From: Taenia hydatigena
Taxonomy: Eukaryota > Platyhelminthes > Cestoda > Cyclophyllidea > Taeniidae
Assembly: GCA_036345935.2 (NCBI GenBank)
Contig: JADWOT020000004.1
Span: 10,434,565 to 10,498,564, forward strand
Reading direction: 5' to 3'
Length of the DNA stretch: 64,000 nt
Of the stretch, positions 12,029 to 24,340 are shown one piece after another. Below the pieces are notes generated by a model that saw only the letters and a list, made by a program, of their open reading frames with translations, had not been told where the DNA came from and made no database searches. The translations under genes were made by a program, and so were the position numbers. The stretch's first letter is position 1. Every line of letters begins with the position of its first letter.

Positions 12029-13836
12029 GACAGTCACACTAGTCTTGAACCCGTTTCGGTTTGTATGGAGGTGGTTTACACAGGCCTACACTTGTAGTGA
12101 TCCTTTCCCGAAGCTACGGCAGTCCAGGTGAGCAAATAAGATGTGACTGGGCAATGGAGGGTAGAACGGTAGTCAAAACACTAGTGCATTCAACTAGGTA
12201 GTAGCCAGTGGATGTTGATGAGTGAAAATGTGTTATCACCTTGGTTGATTTATCAATTTGATTACCAAGTCCTGCCTCATCATTCCTTCATTTCTTAAGT
12301 GCATGTGTTCAATTTTCTTGGCGCTTCGCATTTGAACCAAAATGAGGAAAACTGAATGGAATGCGAGCTCCTCCCTCTTTGTTTTCCTAGCTTACCACCC
12401 CAACCAGTGACAAACAATCACCCACAAAAAGGCCAACCCAGAGGTTGGGAAAGTGGTTTACACCTTAAGACACGTCACAGTACACCTCATTTTCCAATTT
12501 GTTTCCGAGCTTCTTGTTGTACACTCCTCTTATGGCACTCACGACAGAAGACAGATCGTCACTCTGACGAGTGGTAATTCTCTTCAATCTATTTGCATCC
12601 TGATGTTGAAATCAGCTCGACGACAAGTGGTGCGCAAACGCGATTCAATAATATTTGAGCTTATGGATATACGGTGAGGTAGGACTAAAAAGCGATCTTG
12701 CGGTCAAATCTGTAACACGTTAAATGCCTGAAAATAAACAGGAATGCTGCCTGGAATGTTGCAAGTTGTTTAGTTCCAAAAGGTAAGAGCTCTCACTCAC
12801 TGTTCGGTGACATGAAACAGTCCACGTAAACACTTTCAAATGTGTTGCATGTTTGCACAAGAGTAAGAAACTCAAGAAAAGTTCTTTTTCTTTTGTAAGA
12901 ACGGTTCTTGCCTAGGCTGAGCTTTCACTTTGAGGAAGGAAACGCCAACACTTTTGTCATGAGTCGCGTTGCGTGCCTTTGTCGTGGTTGAGCCAAGTTT
13001 ATAAGGCCGCCAATTTGGAGTGCCGAAGTTAGTGTCATTCCTAACTTATGCGAGCTCTGTTTCGCATTCATTGAAGTGGCGAGTGAGAGACAGAGAACGA
13101 GGCTCTTTAAAGCAGTGCAACAACTCCGGTTCTGATCGTTCGTTTACTGCTTCTATGATTGCTCCGTGCTCCATGAATGCAGATACAAGATGCAAATGCA
13201 AGACTTAACTCGTTCGAAAGAATTCGATTCCATGTGAACACCCTCATGAGCTCCGTATAACTTTGGACGGATAATCTGAAGTGATGTCCGACCGTGTCAA
13301 GAAGGACTAACAGCTTTCAGGCCAATGAATTTCGGCTGTCCGGAATCGATGCAAAATTGGTGCCTAGGAGGAATGCTTGAGCTCTCTGTAGGCGTTACAG
13401 CCTTGTTTTACTTCGTGCGAGAAGGGAAAGAAAAAAGGTAGTTGAGAATCGCTGCCATTTCAAATAGAGTATATCCCTTTGCCGTGTAACAAAGTGATTG
13501 TATTGCGAGTTTGGTTAACTCAGGATGCGTGGCGACCAGCAGATGGCCAGGAATTGTCTGATACTTGAACTCATTCAACGAAAACACAAGCGCATTTAGA
13601 ATTCTAACCGCAGTTTAAGAGCCACGGCAGACTACTATGAGTGGCTAGGTTATAGTCATTTCCCTTTGTTACATAAATATTCTCCTGTCATTTCTGCTCT
13701 AAACTATGCGACCGCACTCAAAACACCAACGCTTAAGCTAAGTTTGCAATTTGTCATGCAGCATTGCTTCGTAAAGGCTTGGTACTCAAGTTTCGTTACA
13801 CTTGCTAGCCCCTTGCAACTTTTACTGGAACATTGG
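12029..13836. other. Single-copy stretch, no gene recognised
   Basis: Only short open frames (under 75 codons) occur, none resembling a known family. I see no repeat copies of this stretch in the window. Confidence 0.5.
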
Positions 13837-14264
13837 TGGTCGAATCTCACGCCTCACCAATCCACGATCACTGCGACCAGTGTCACAAAGTAAGTAAATC
13901 ACTTGCAGTAGTTTCCAAAGGAAATAAAGTGCGCCTCTCGTTAAGCAAATATTGGTGGCAATTGTAAGAGGAACTTAATAGCCGCTCGTCTTTCGGACGG
14001 ACGGCACTTGTGGTCGAATCTCACGCCTCACCAATCCACGATCACTGCGACCAGTGTCACAAGCAGGGTCACAAATTGCAACTAGGATATTTCGATTTCC
14101 ACTTAAGTTTACATCTTGACTGCCATACCTTCACCCAACAAAAGTAAGTAAATCACTTGCAGTAGTTTCCAAAGGAAATAAAGTGCGCCTCTCGTTAAGC
14201 AAATATTGGTGGCAATTGTAAGAGGAACTTAATAGCCGCTCGTCTTTCGGACGGACGGCACTTG
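13837..14264 (+). repeat. Local tandem duplication (A-B-A'-x-B')
   Basis: Segment A (13837-13888) recurs at 14011-14062, and segment B (13889-14010) recurs at 14143-14264, essentially without change. An 80-base stretch (14063-14142) is present only between A' and B'. B opens with AGTAAGTAAATC, a splice-donor-like run, in both copies. The near identity suggests a recent event, either duplication of the larger unit followed by deletion, or insertion of the 80-base piece. Confidence 0.9.
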
Positions 14265-14811
14265 GGTGACATTTTCCAGCTAAACGCTGACCTGATGAAT
14301 TGCACATGAATTAAACTTCTGAATCAGACGCACTGTGCTCCTTTTGGGAACACTGCTTGTTCACACCTCAGTACAAGCAATGACGCTCACATCAAGTTCC
14401 TCCGAAACATTACTCCACCGCATCATGTTCGTGTCGCGTTCATAGGAGCATCTAGGACAGTAGTGCATTCCGCGTGTGTCAACTTGGCTTGTGCCTACGT
14501 TAAGTGGCTGCAGTTCCAACGAATGCCTGCTCGTTGGAAATATCCGCTCATTACAAAGGCAACATGTAATGGAGGTCACACAGTCCCAAGCTGCCTCATT
14601 TCTGGGAGGTGGATAGACGAATGTTTGCATGTGGTGCCACACACACACACACACACAAGTTGGCTTAGGAGATGGGCTACATTAATTTGACATCTCGGCT
14701 GCCTCCGGTTGGCGTTCTTTACTCCACTTTGTATTCGTCACCTCTTCATATTTGGCTCTAATTCGACAGCTTCTCACAATACACATCGAAATCACCCCAT
14801 CAGTCAGTCGT

Positions 14812-14994
14812 TGCTATCTAAATTTGTTCAGCACTTGCAACTCATTCAAAGCCATACCTGAAACAGCAAAGCCTTCGAAAAGTGCAATTGCCATCTTGTA
14901 AAGACTTGAGAATAGTCGTGTTTATTCCGCAACTTATCTTGCAGCAAGCATCAGAGTGTAGAGCTTGTTAAAATGTGGAGGTTCGTTTCATCAC
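14812..14994 (+). repeat. Dispersed direct repeat, copy 1 (with 16308-16503)
   Basis: About 185 bases recur in the same orientation 1.5 kb downstream. The copy at 16308-16503 contains a small internal duplication (the run AATTGCCA is repeated) and scattered substitutions. Neither copy has a convincing gene. Confidence 0.85.
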
Positions 14995-15435
14995 CACGCA
15001 TTCCCTCCCACCATATTCGACTGATGCACCATCTCTTCACAGCCGCACGTGGTATGATGGAGCAATCGTTCCTGTGGTTCGCTAAGTAATCCTAAGATAT
15101 CATGGCAAACGCAACTAATTACGAAGAATGGGTATGTAGAAGGCTTGAATTGCATTAAAATTATGAGGCTTATGACCATTTGTCACGAAGTCGGTTTTGA
15201 GGTGCAGACATCTTCCAACATGGTTAGCTTAAAAGTCTGTCCCATTAATACCTAAGTTGAGTTGCAACAAAGTAAGACTCACTTCGGTTAGAGGTGACAT
15301 TTCTTGGTTTTAACAAAATATCATATATACGGTTACATTTGTGCTATCATCCATGCACCTCATAATTCCAACTTCCGTTTCTTTTAGTAGTTCAAAATAT
15401 GTGCTTGTTTTACCTATCTCCTAACAGTAGCAAGG

Positions 15436-15660
15436 CGCTTTGCTTTGCGCTGTTACACCCAATGATATAGCATCTATGCTTTGATCGACTGTTAAGATTC
15501 ATTGCCATATCTCTCACTCGTGTGCAATTCCTAAATTGTTTTACTTGCGTGTTTGTACTTTAAATTATTGTGTTTGTTACAAAACTGCTCTAGTTTGTGC
15601 TATTTGTTGCATCATCTAAACCACATCTCCGCCTTACAACCCTTTTCCAAGAATACCAAC
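15436..15660 (+). repeat. Dispersed direct repeat, copy 1 (with 30678-30865)
   Basis: A segment of about 190 bases beginning CTTTGCGCTGTTACACC is repeated in the same orientation at 30678-30865 with scattered differences. The 3' end (15628-15655, CCGCCTTACAACCCTTTTCC) also resembles 33128-33150 and 49399-49425. The segment is therefore a chimera of two dispersed pieces. Confidence 0.75.
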
Positions 15661-16307
15661 GCTTCATCCTCATTAAACACTCTACACCACCACCACCCCA
15701 CCACCTACACTTGCACATCGGCAAGAAACCCGTGTCCCCTTCCCAAACGGGTCCGCTTTTATTGCTGGCGTGTGCGCAGCATTGACACTGGAAGGAGGAG
15801 GAGGAGAAGGAGTGGGGGAGTGGAGAAGGGGTGGGAGTGGGAGGAGGGCTAGAGGCGATATGGCGTCGATGGATGTGTAGGAGTGGGGATGAATCCAATT
15901 AGCACATGCACATGAAACGCAATGGGAAGCTAGAGAGGGGGAGAGAGGGAGAGACAAAGCCGTTGCTTTTGATTCTGTGGACGGGAACCAAAGTGACAGA
16001 AGTGTAAAAAGGCCATGCCACTCTTGAAGCGTATCAGTAATTACCACCGTGCATGTAAAATGCACTGGACTTTGATTTTGCCAGACCTGCGTAAAGGGTT
16101 TATGAAAGGGAAGGGTGGACCTCATGAATAAATATGAACAAAGCTGTGCACTTGGTGTGAGGGCTACACTTGATGATTGGACATTGATGGGATGGTGCAC
16201 AGATGGAAGGATCGAGGAGCGGAAGTAGATGGATGAGTGCTCCTTACTTTGTGTTATGCAAAGGTGAGGAGGAGTTGGTTAAGTGACCTTGACGCTGGTC
16301 AAGTCGA

Positions 16308-16503
16308 TGCCATCTAAATTTGTTCAGCACTTGGAACTCATTCAAAGCCATACCTGAAACAGCAAAGCCTTTGAAAAGTACAATTGCCAGTTGCAATTGC
16401 CATCTTGTGAAGACTTGAGATTAGCCGTGTTTGTTCTGCAACTTATCGTGCGGCTAGCATTAGAGTTCAGAGATTGTTAAAATGTGGAGTTCCTTTCATC
16501 ACT
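16308..16503 (+). repeat. Dispersed direct repeat, copy 2 (with 14812-14994)
   Basis: Second copy of the repeat described at 14812-14994, with an internal duplication near 16380-16400. Confidence 0.85.
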
Positions 16504-16827
16504 TTTCCTCTGTCTTGATAGGAAGAAGTTCCTTCATCTTCGATGGTAGCCAACAGCAACGGTATCAGTGTGTTCTGCCTCTACACATCGCGATGCAATC
16601 TCATGCTCATTTAAAGCCTATTTTTGCATTCATGCTAAAATGTTCCTTTTTTGATAACCTGTTGCCCGCACTACAACCATCACCTGCCTTTTTAGCGTTA
16701 AACGCTCAATTATTTGAAACACGCATTCACACTCACACCTACACCGCTTACCTTGATAACTTCTTTTACCAACAGCTAAATGCATGCGACAAATGCTCGA
16801 AGTGCACACTTGTACTAAGCCTATCAA

Positions 16828-17028
16828 TTGTTAGGCGATCAGTGGGACATTGTTGCATTTGCCACCCGTCGTCCAATATGGAGTAAACTGGTCAGATGCC
16901 GAATATTTTCAACTGCTATTATTCGCAATGGCAGCGAACCTTTAAAGGTATCTCAGGGTACTGCCAACGGAGATAGCAATGATGAGAACAGAGAAGGCGG
17001 GCTTGGTGCCGGCTTAAGGAATGCATAA
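16828..17028 (+). CDS. Candidate terminal exon, unrecognised
   Basis: A pyrimidine-flavoured acceptor-like run ending TTGTTAG at about 16833 precedes an open frame of about 65 codons to a TAA at 17026-17028. It includes WDIVAFATRRPIWSKLVRC and a polar, Asn/Asp/Gly-rich tail. The composition looks like a cytoplasmic C-terminal tail of a membrane protein, but I recognise no family. No upstream exon was placed with confidence and no AATAAA was seen just downstream. It could be a chance frame. Confidence 0.22.
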   Translation: MLGDQWDIVAFATRRPIWSKLVRCRIFSTAIIRNGSEPLKVSQGTANGDSNDENREGGLGAGLRNA

Positions 17029-17442
17029 ACTTTTAGTGTAATTTTATTGCAACCTCTCTTTCATTGGGTGGAGGAGCGTGTGACAATGGCCCAAAGAGCC
17101 GTGTTAATGGAAAAGTGAGTGAACGAGTGGGTGTGCGGTTGTAAACGCATGGAGAAGGTATTGTGAATGAAGCCAGTGTGCCGCTTCATTGAAGCTCTAG
17201 CTGTTGGGATTGGCGCAAAACACGACAGTGAGGTTAAATGGAGTCCACCCTTTGGCACACAAAATCTGGTAGTGAACCAGCAAGAGTTAAATTGCTGACT
17301 GCTCAATAGAAAAGATTTGCTGCGTTACAACTTATCACCATTTCTGCACTTCCAACGCATATTTGTGGTTCGTAGTTTTGTATAACACAATATCTAACTG
17401 TGAAACTTTTGGCTGTCCGATTAGAAGGAAATAAAGCAGAGC

Positions 17443-17751
17443 TTGAACAACTGTGTGACAATGCATAAGTTAATGAGTTCTGTGATCGAAATTCAGGAAG
17501 AATATTCTCAGGGCGACATTTATCTGAACAAGGCATATTTTTCAGACCCTGAAGGCAAGAGAAGGTGTCGCGTCTCTGGCGGTAGAAGTAGAGCAACTTC
17601 ATTAAGGCAGAAATGCTTTCCTGATCAAAAGAAAGTTCTTAAATATGATAACAGTTCCTCAAGCTGCTATAATGGGATTATGGGGTTACACCACAAACAC
17701 GTGACAGAGACATTTGGTTCAAAGTTCACTAAATACCGCACATCAGGATAA
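17443..17751 (+). other. Open frame of about 102 codons, unrecognised
   Basis: A polar, Lys/Ser-rich frame with no known domain. It overlaps a 99-codon frame on the minus strand (17303-17602). It lies just downstream of the 3' end of the GT31 gene and points towards it. Likely a chance frame; kept because the composition is protein-like. Confidence 0.12.
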
Positions 17752-17867
17752 GATGTTCAGGAACTGATCACCTCTTCCTGTTGTATTCCGAAATTAGGTC
17801 TGCTTCATTGCTTAATGGGGAGTGCAAACATGCGGCTTTTAAGGCATGAGCATTTGCCTCAAGAGGT

Positions 17868-17873
17868 TTATTT
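17868..17873 (-). terminator. Poly-A signal AATAAA of the GT31 gene
   Basis: On the minus strand AATAAA occurs about 33 bases after the stop codon of the GT31 gene, in AT-rich sequence. This is the expected place for a polyadenylation signal with a short 3' untranslated region. Confidence 0.55.
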
Positions 17874-17905
17874 AATTTTAGCATAGCAAGTTTGTAGGAC
17901 TACTT

Positions 17906-19490
17906 TTACAATGCGCACTTGCGCTGTTCAAATTCGCTAAGAAGAGCAAAGAAGATATCGGAGCAGTTGACATGCTTGGGCATCGGCCAACTCTCGCGGA
18001 ACATGCCTTCCATTCTCTTGGGTGTGAGATTCAGCTTGTACTGCACCATCCCCAACCACGTGTCATCAATTGCCATGGGCTTAGTGAAGTGCATTGCCAG
18101 AGCCAAGTCGTGGACATGACGGTAGCTCCACATACTGTAGATACCCAAGTACTGTGGTGTATGGAATGGCCAAGGAATTTCGCGCTTCGAGAAGGCCCAC
18201 TGCAGATACGAACTGGTATGCCGGAAAACAGGATTCACCATCACTTCGCAACCGTAGTTCAGGTTTTCTCGAAGTTCCGGTGTTAGGCTACGCACAAATG
18301 CGACTAACTTATTTGTATTGACGGCATAGTCGTCATCAAGAAAGATGAAAATGGGTTTGTAGAGTCGACAAAATCGAGCAGCCCACTGGAATGTGTGGAA
18401 CATTTTCAGCGTCAAATTATAGTAGGAGTCTTCGTAGTCACCGACAAGTAGGTCAGCATACTCGTGCATTTCCCTGGAAAGCATTTCGGCTGTCCTTTGT
18501 GGATGCTGTGAATATGCCTTCAGTTTATTTCCTGCTCTGTTATTAAGGGTCACATTGAATCCGTCTCGTTGAAATACGTTGTCCAGCGAAGTTCGTGGTA
18601 AGCCGATAGAGAAGATGAGGTAAATCTTGACATCCGGGTAGTAGAGATGGTAGAGTTTGCGCAGTTGACTTCTCTCCTCAAAATTGTAGACTCCTGACTT
18701 GTAGACAATCACCACGTCAGGGTGAGACAATCCACCGGCGAGCGCATCTGTGGCTTGTGGGTGCGTGAGAGGAGAGCATACTCTAGAGGGTACTTGGAGA
18801 AATCGAATCCATGGATTGTAAAGGGGAGGCTAAAAGAATAATGCAAGATCACAGAATAATATTCCTGAGATATTGTTTCATGCAAGAGGGTAGAGGATGG
18901 GATGTCATGAGTGGAATAGCAAAAGCATATTCATGCATACACTCATCCACACGTATTAACTACCACACGGAGGGATGCTAGCCCACTTACAAGAAAAAGG
19001 TGTCATGAAAAGCAATGGTAAACTTTCTGCGTACGTGAGAAATGGGTTTGTCATGAATGAGCGATTGCAGTGTAGCCCTCATGGTAATCGACTGAGGATA
19101 AAGCTGGTAGACGCTAGGATCAAAATTTGGCAGCCACTCGGCATCCGGAATGCTTGCCAACTCCTCAAATCTCAAGCGTCTACTGCTTCCGTTTATTCGA
19201 ATTTTGGACTCCTCAATCGTGGGTGTTGTGTTCAGTAGGTTGGATTTGCCGAAGACGCTCGTATAGCACAGGCGCAGCCGATAGTAGCCGTTTGGGCTCG
19301 CAAAAATGCTATCGTTCCATGCGCAGTAAGTACCGTTGAGATTTGGTTGAGTTACCCACCTCTCCGAGGATGTGGTTTTGAAGTAAATGGCATAAATGTA
19401 GATAAGGTAATTTATGGATGCGCAGATGACAATGAAGTGTAACACCGATTTTTGATTTGTAGAATGGAAAGGAAGAGCAGGAGCTCCCAT
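17906..19490 (-). CDS. GT31-family glycosyltransferase (beta-1,3-galactosyltransferase-like), two exons, one apparent frameshift
   Basis: Such enzymes are type II Golgi membrane proteins that move a sugar, usually galactose or N-acetylglucosamine, from a UDP donor in beta-1,3 linkage. Exon 1 (19490-18991) starts MGAPALPF. It has a short cytosolic tail, a membrane anchor at residues 17-37 and a stem with several N-glycosylation sequons. Exon 2 (18829-17906) carries HPDVVIVYKSGVYNFEER, DSYYNLTLKMFHTF, the LDDDY metal-binding DXD motif at about 18329-18337, and AIDDTWLGM. The intron (18830-18990) is GT-AG with donor GTAAGTG. Splicing keeps the frame into exon 2 as far as RSPVDC at about 18730. 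From there the GT31 homology continues in another frame, and one missing base would explain it (500 + 924 nt is one short of 475 codons). This could be a true pseudogene or a sequencing error. Acceptor sugar is unknown. Confidence 0.85.
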
Positions 19491-21309
19491 GTTTCATGCT
19501 CCAATGCAGTGCTTAATTCAACTGCGTGCAGTTCATATGCAAGCGCGTCTTACCAGAAACTACTTTGCTATGTGATCTATAACGATAGGATAGTGTGCAA
19601 ATGATGCTTGAGGCTAAGGTGGTTGTCCTCGCTTCACAGCATCATCTGGCAATGTAGCAGGTTAGTGCACGTAAACGCACTTGATGCGCATTTGCCTGCC
19701 TCTTCACATCCACGCCCACATCACTTCACCCACTGCCTGACGCACCACACACTGCACAAGCGTGTGCAACACACTGCAACACGGTTGTACATGCATTTCC
19801 TTACTAAAGCGACTGATCTGCCTAAGGTAAGGGAGATATTGTGTATAAATCAGATCTGCAAAATCAGCTGAACAACCTGCGACTGGGTGTTGGAAAAGAA
19901 CCCTGAAATCTCCACTCATTACCGCGACACGCATCCCATTCAGTAGCATGCTGACAGGACTATCCTCAAGCAAAGTACTTCCCGAAGAAACAATTTAGGT
20001 ATTTGTATAAAATCGTATATAATTTTAAACAAACCCGAATTCGGGTTATAGATGCGCAATCACACCCATGTAATCGGGGTGATGGGATAAATTTTGGCAT
20101 TTTGTTGAGCAACAGTAGCATTGCCATTGGGTATGCATCGTGCATTAATAATGTGCATTTATGTACAACCGAGTGATAGAGATGAATCTTTGAGCTAGAC
20201 AAATTAATGTTTTATGCAGACTTGATTTGGCATCAGTGGGAATGATGTTTACCTTTAAAGATAGTAATTCTAAGTAGATCTGTGCATGAAAGTGTGTGTC
20301 AAATATTTGCACGTTTTCATTGATACGGAAGTGTATTTTTGCATCATGCATAAGTATGTGAATATGGGGGTACAAATCTAAATTTTGGAAATCAGAATAC
20401 ATGTATGCATACCAGTGAGCATAGCGTCAGTTTTGTGTTCGCTGCTATAGGCGGTAACGACGACGCGGTTCGTCTATGTAACGCTGCTTTTCAATGCCAA
20501 TTGAAGTAATGTGCAGCAGCGTGCTGCTGGCAGCCATCTGGATGGGCTGAAAGTAAGAGCTGAACTGACTACTTCTACGTCATCTTGCCGTGTTACTTGT
20601 GGTGCGGAATTCGCTTGTCTTTGGTGCAAAAGGCCAAATTGAGGCGTGATTCATTACATTGTGGATGTACAAATGCAAACGAACTTGCATGCGCAACAAC
20701 CTACATGCATTGCTAGTTGGCCTCATTGTTCACACTCACTACTGGACACACACTACCTGCACATCCGTGCAGATCGCATGTCGCATCTAGGCGATTGTGA
20801 ATACCGCATATAATAAATAAAATCGCTAGAATTTGCCCTCCAAGAGGCTAGAACAATCCGTCAGTGCACGCATCTCAATGGGCGATAGGGAATCTACTGC
20901 AGGCAAGCAAGCGCTCGTAGCATCTACTGTACAATCATTCCAATTCGCAAAACCTGCTCATACAACTACACCTTAGTTTGCTCTTTTGTTTCTGTTCCCA
21001 CTTGCTTTGCCTAAAACATAATTATTTTACCTTAATTGCAATTCTCCTTCTGTAGCCTCGGTGTGCTCAAATCTGAACTTGCGAATTTCCATTTAACTTG
21101 ACTGCAATTGGTTTAACTGCGGATTCATATTCTGAGCAGACGTGGCAGGAGCAACGACAAAGTCATTGTCTTCCTTAAAACAGATGCATTCCATCGAACA
21201 TTGTGCATCGCATGCTTCAGCATTTAGGGGCAGTCGAGATACCTTATCAGCACACCGGGAGCGCACATTGGCACATAGGATTGTGTATGGAGACTTGTGA
21301 TTGGATGCC
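18785..21309 (+). repeat. Duplicated block D1, first copy
   Basis: About 2.5 kb recur as a direct copy at 50218-52720. The block runs from about 45 bases inside GT31 exon 2, through the intron and exon 1, into the upstream region. Matching is high by eye, with some short deletions in the second copy, for example near 51300. Because the intron is copied, the duplication happened at DNA level and not through RNA. Confidence 0.9.
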
Positions 21310-21311
21310 AC
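21093..21311 (-). other. Open frame shared with 52444-52740, unrecognised
   Basis: A 72-codon frame including RLPLNAEACDAQ and NDFVVAPATS. The D1 copy at 52.4-52.7 kb keeps the frame and extends it downstream past this one's stop. The peptide is polar with several cysteines and resembles no family I know. Retention in two copies is weak support for a former exon. Confidence 0.2.
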
Positions 21312-21718
21312 TGAAGGAAATGGAATTGGCGGTTGCGTGGCACCGAGTTTTGTGCAAACATAGGCCCAATGGTTTGTCCTGCAATGCTCGCGTTATCAGC
21401 AGACCACAGACTCATGTGTTTGTCGTCATAACGCGTCGTCGGTGTGGTTTCTATAATCCTACAGCCGTTTTATTTCTAAAACACAAACTCTTTTCAATCC
21501 AACCCTCTAAGAACTCGCAGGAATCATTTGGAGATGTATTCGTGCATTTTTAGATGCGGTGGGCAAATTGTGAGACTAAGAACGAAACCATATTCCTGAA
21601 AGCTCACGTTTGTGTATTCTGCACAAAATTATCAGCGTTTACAAGTAAACGTAGAAAGAGGAGCTTTCTGAACGAGACGGATCTCCCTAGTTACCCTTCA
21701 CTAAGACAAAATTACGAA

Positions 21719-23549
21719 GATCAGAGTACAGTTATGTTGATCCGTGCTGATTAGATTATCCTTAGCTTAATGAAACGCAATGCAAAGCACATTAGAATCC
21801 TGCTTCATTTTGACATGACAGCATTGGGAACGAAAATGTTACATGACTGATCCATGTTATTATTACTGGAGGCTCCCACTCAACCACTCCACCACATGCG
21901 TGTTGTTAACGCACCAGCATGGATGTAATCAGGGTTTAATTTCTCCGTGGTATCAGTGACCTCTGCTGAGCCACGAAGGTGGCTAATCTGACTACTCACT
22001 ACCAAAACATGCATTCAAAAGGCACTTGCTACAGTTGTCCATGCTATAAGTGAGAATTCAGTCCTCAGTGAGAGCTGCCAACAATCAGTAAAGTTATTTG
22101 TACATAAAGTATATTTTGGCGGTGAGAAGTCACAAATCTTCTACTATGTCAAGTAAGTTTTATGCTATTTATTTGACTCCAAGAATTTCCAAGGATGGGC
22201 AAAATTCTAAAAGAGGATTTGCATTACAATTGAACGCGAACTCCCTTTTGAATGAAAGCTAGGGGGAAAGTTTACCTAGCTTTACGTGGCGTGCCTTTTA
22301 AAGTCTAGCATTTGAACCGAGCGGCATTGCTGCCCGCTGACTATCGCAGCAGCCCCGCGTGGATTAAAAGGATTGATATGTGAAGGAATTAGTCTTTGCC
22401 TTGTATTGGTCCAAAGGTTAAGAAGTTGTATGGTGTAATTTGCATCCAGCTAGATGCCCAGTCAAATTTCGCATTGGAATTTCTACTTACTGGGTGAAAC
22501 AAATGTTTAAGCGTTTCCTTAAGAGCATTAAGGAATAATTGAATAGAAAAGCAAGAGTCCGTACATTTGAAAGTGGCAAATTGCAGGAACATCGGACGCC
22601 GGAATAGGCGCAGGTTACACTAATGTTTATGCTAAAGCATATGCCCAAACGATTGCCCAAGGAAGGCGACAGAAGATAGCACGTTAAACGGAATCGAAGC
22701 GTAGCCAAGCAGAGCTTACACCGAGGGTGATTCCCAAAACACATGACATTTTCAAGAAGTTCGACTGGCAGATCCCTGCGATTCATGTGCTTCTCGCAAT
22801 ATCAACAAACTAAAGCAAGTTCCGCAAAGGCGAATCCGTTGTCGTAGGACCATTAAAATTGTGCGAGCTCAACTGGTTTTACCTTAGTGATCATCGCTCT
22901 TCTAAAAATGCTTTAAGGCAATAAATGAACTCATTTGGGACTTACGAAGCTCATCTGCTTGATCCAAACATCTGCAAGGCAGGGGCATGACCGGCAAAAT
23001 TAGTCATCAAGAAGTGAGTCTCACAAATGGAGGAAAACGTACAAGGACGGCTTAAGCGGATGTGGTCTCTCAGTGTATCCCATGTTGGACAGTCCCCATA
23101 ACATTCCATGCGGTAGTAGTGTGCATCAGATGACTCCCTATTTTGACCTGCAACATATCACAACAAGGTATGAATTCTGGGGAAGCTTCTATGCCCACTG
23201 AAGCATGCTTAAGCAATAATATATTTTTAGCTAACTGGACTAAAACATCTACAAACTCACCAGTGTGCGCTTCCATGTGGTGCTGCATGAGTGATTCAAA
23301 ACCCTCGAATTGCTGGGGATGCACAAAGCACAAGTTGTGCTGCAAAACTTGGAGCGTGTTTAAATGAAATCGTGCATTCTCGTCAACAAACGAGTTACCG
23401 TAGTGCGAGTGTAATGAGGACAATGTTTGGATTGCCCTACCCATTTGATCTATGAGCACCTTCCTAGTCGATGCCTTCATCCTTAAGCATTCTAAAACCA
23501 TTCTAAAATATATTTAAATTGATGGAGATAGTGTTGAGTGAATCATCAA
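21719..23549 (-). repeat. Duplicated block R1, inverted second copy
   Basis: Inverted copy of 2612-4442, separated from it by about 17 kb. It ends at 23549, directly against the left arm of palindrome P2. Its outer 40 bases (to 23549) are also found at 52825-52866 but not at 2612, so the first copy is shorter at that end. Confidence 0.85.
23070..23501 (-). CDS. Unrecognised open frame, mate of 2591-3061
   Basis: A 143-codon frame collinear with the frame at 2591-3061 and open throughout, sharing HPQQFEGFESLMQHHMEAHT. The two differ by about 20 residues without any frame break. Its upstream end differs: here the sequence before the shared region carries a short local repeat (TTTTAGAATG-like), and the acceptor-like site of the first copy is absent. 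No domain is recognised. At best it is a displaced exon. Confidence 0.2.
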   Translation of the reverse strand: MVLECLRMKASTRKVLIDQMGRAIQTLSSLHSHYGNSFVDENARFHLNTLQVLQHNLCFVHPQQFEGFESLMQHHMEAHTGEFVDVLVQLAKNILLLKHASVGIEASPEFIPCCDMLQVKIGSHLMHTTTAWNVMGTVQHGIH

Positions 23550-24340
23550 CTGCAGTACCTATGTATGAATTGGTGATAGATATGTTCAATTGTGGATTGA
23601 AGGTTCGCTAGCCATAACTTATTTGCTTCAGGATGTTGGGTGGCAGATAATTGTTGGCTGTACAGGTAATAAGTGCATTTTGAAGTAGATTGCCTACTGT
23701 TGGAGGTGTCATGAGTCTTTAGGAGGAGTGGCATGCTGTCACTTAGCCTTAAGAATGGCTTCAGGAGGTGCAAAATGTGTAAGAAGTGGGTAATTGGGTC
23801 GGTGGGTGTGAAGCAGAAAGAGGGATTTTTGTGTAAGAAAGAAGATAAGATGCCTCCAACCGCTCTGCACATGGGCATGTATACTAAGTAGGCGAGAAGG
23901 GAGGGAAGGCTCCATGCTGCTTGATTAATCTCATAACACCATCTCCTCTGCAATCAATGCGTTCCAAATGGTAGTTGTGTTGTCATTCCATCACGCGGTT
24001 CCCTTAAGCAGACGTGGTAGCTATTGCCACCACAGGGCAACTATGCGGAGTTGAATGAAACGCTGATGGAACATACAGACGGGATGGAGATTATTGTGGG
24101 AGATTGGTTTGTCGAACGCCTTTCAATAACATCTGTTGGTGTGTCTGCAGTCTTTTGTATCTTATACCTTTGGCAAGTTATGCTGGACTGTTGGCCTGCA
24201 TGTTCTGATGTAGGCATGTGGTGGAAATATCAAATCAGAAATAACATGAAATGTTCTTTATGTCAGACTTGTCACGATGGAAATGAAATGAAATTTGTTT
24301 TGGCAAGGATAACGATAGTTTCGCTTAAAAATTAGCCTCA

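Larger units (their letters stand above)
14265..16307. other. No gene recognised; low-complexity purine tract
   Basis: The stretch includes an (AC)n run at about 14639-14657, the first copy of the dispersed repeat at 14812-14994, and a GGAGGAGGAG-like purine-rich tract at about 15790-15850. The tract produces long proline/serine-rich open frames on the minus strand (15590-16200). These are best explained by composition. Confidence 0.5.

Noticed and set aside
13837..14264. CRISPR-like or satellite array
   Set aside because: Only two copies of each unit with unequal spacing; it is a simple local duplication in eukaryotic DNA.
15590..16200. Long minus-strand Ser/Pro-rich frames of 102 and 172 codons
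   Set aside because: They arise from a GGAGGAGG-like purine tract and show no domain or splice context.
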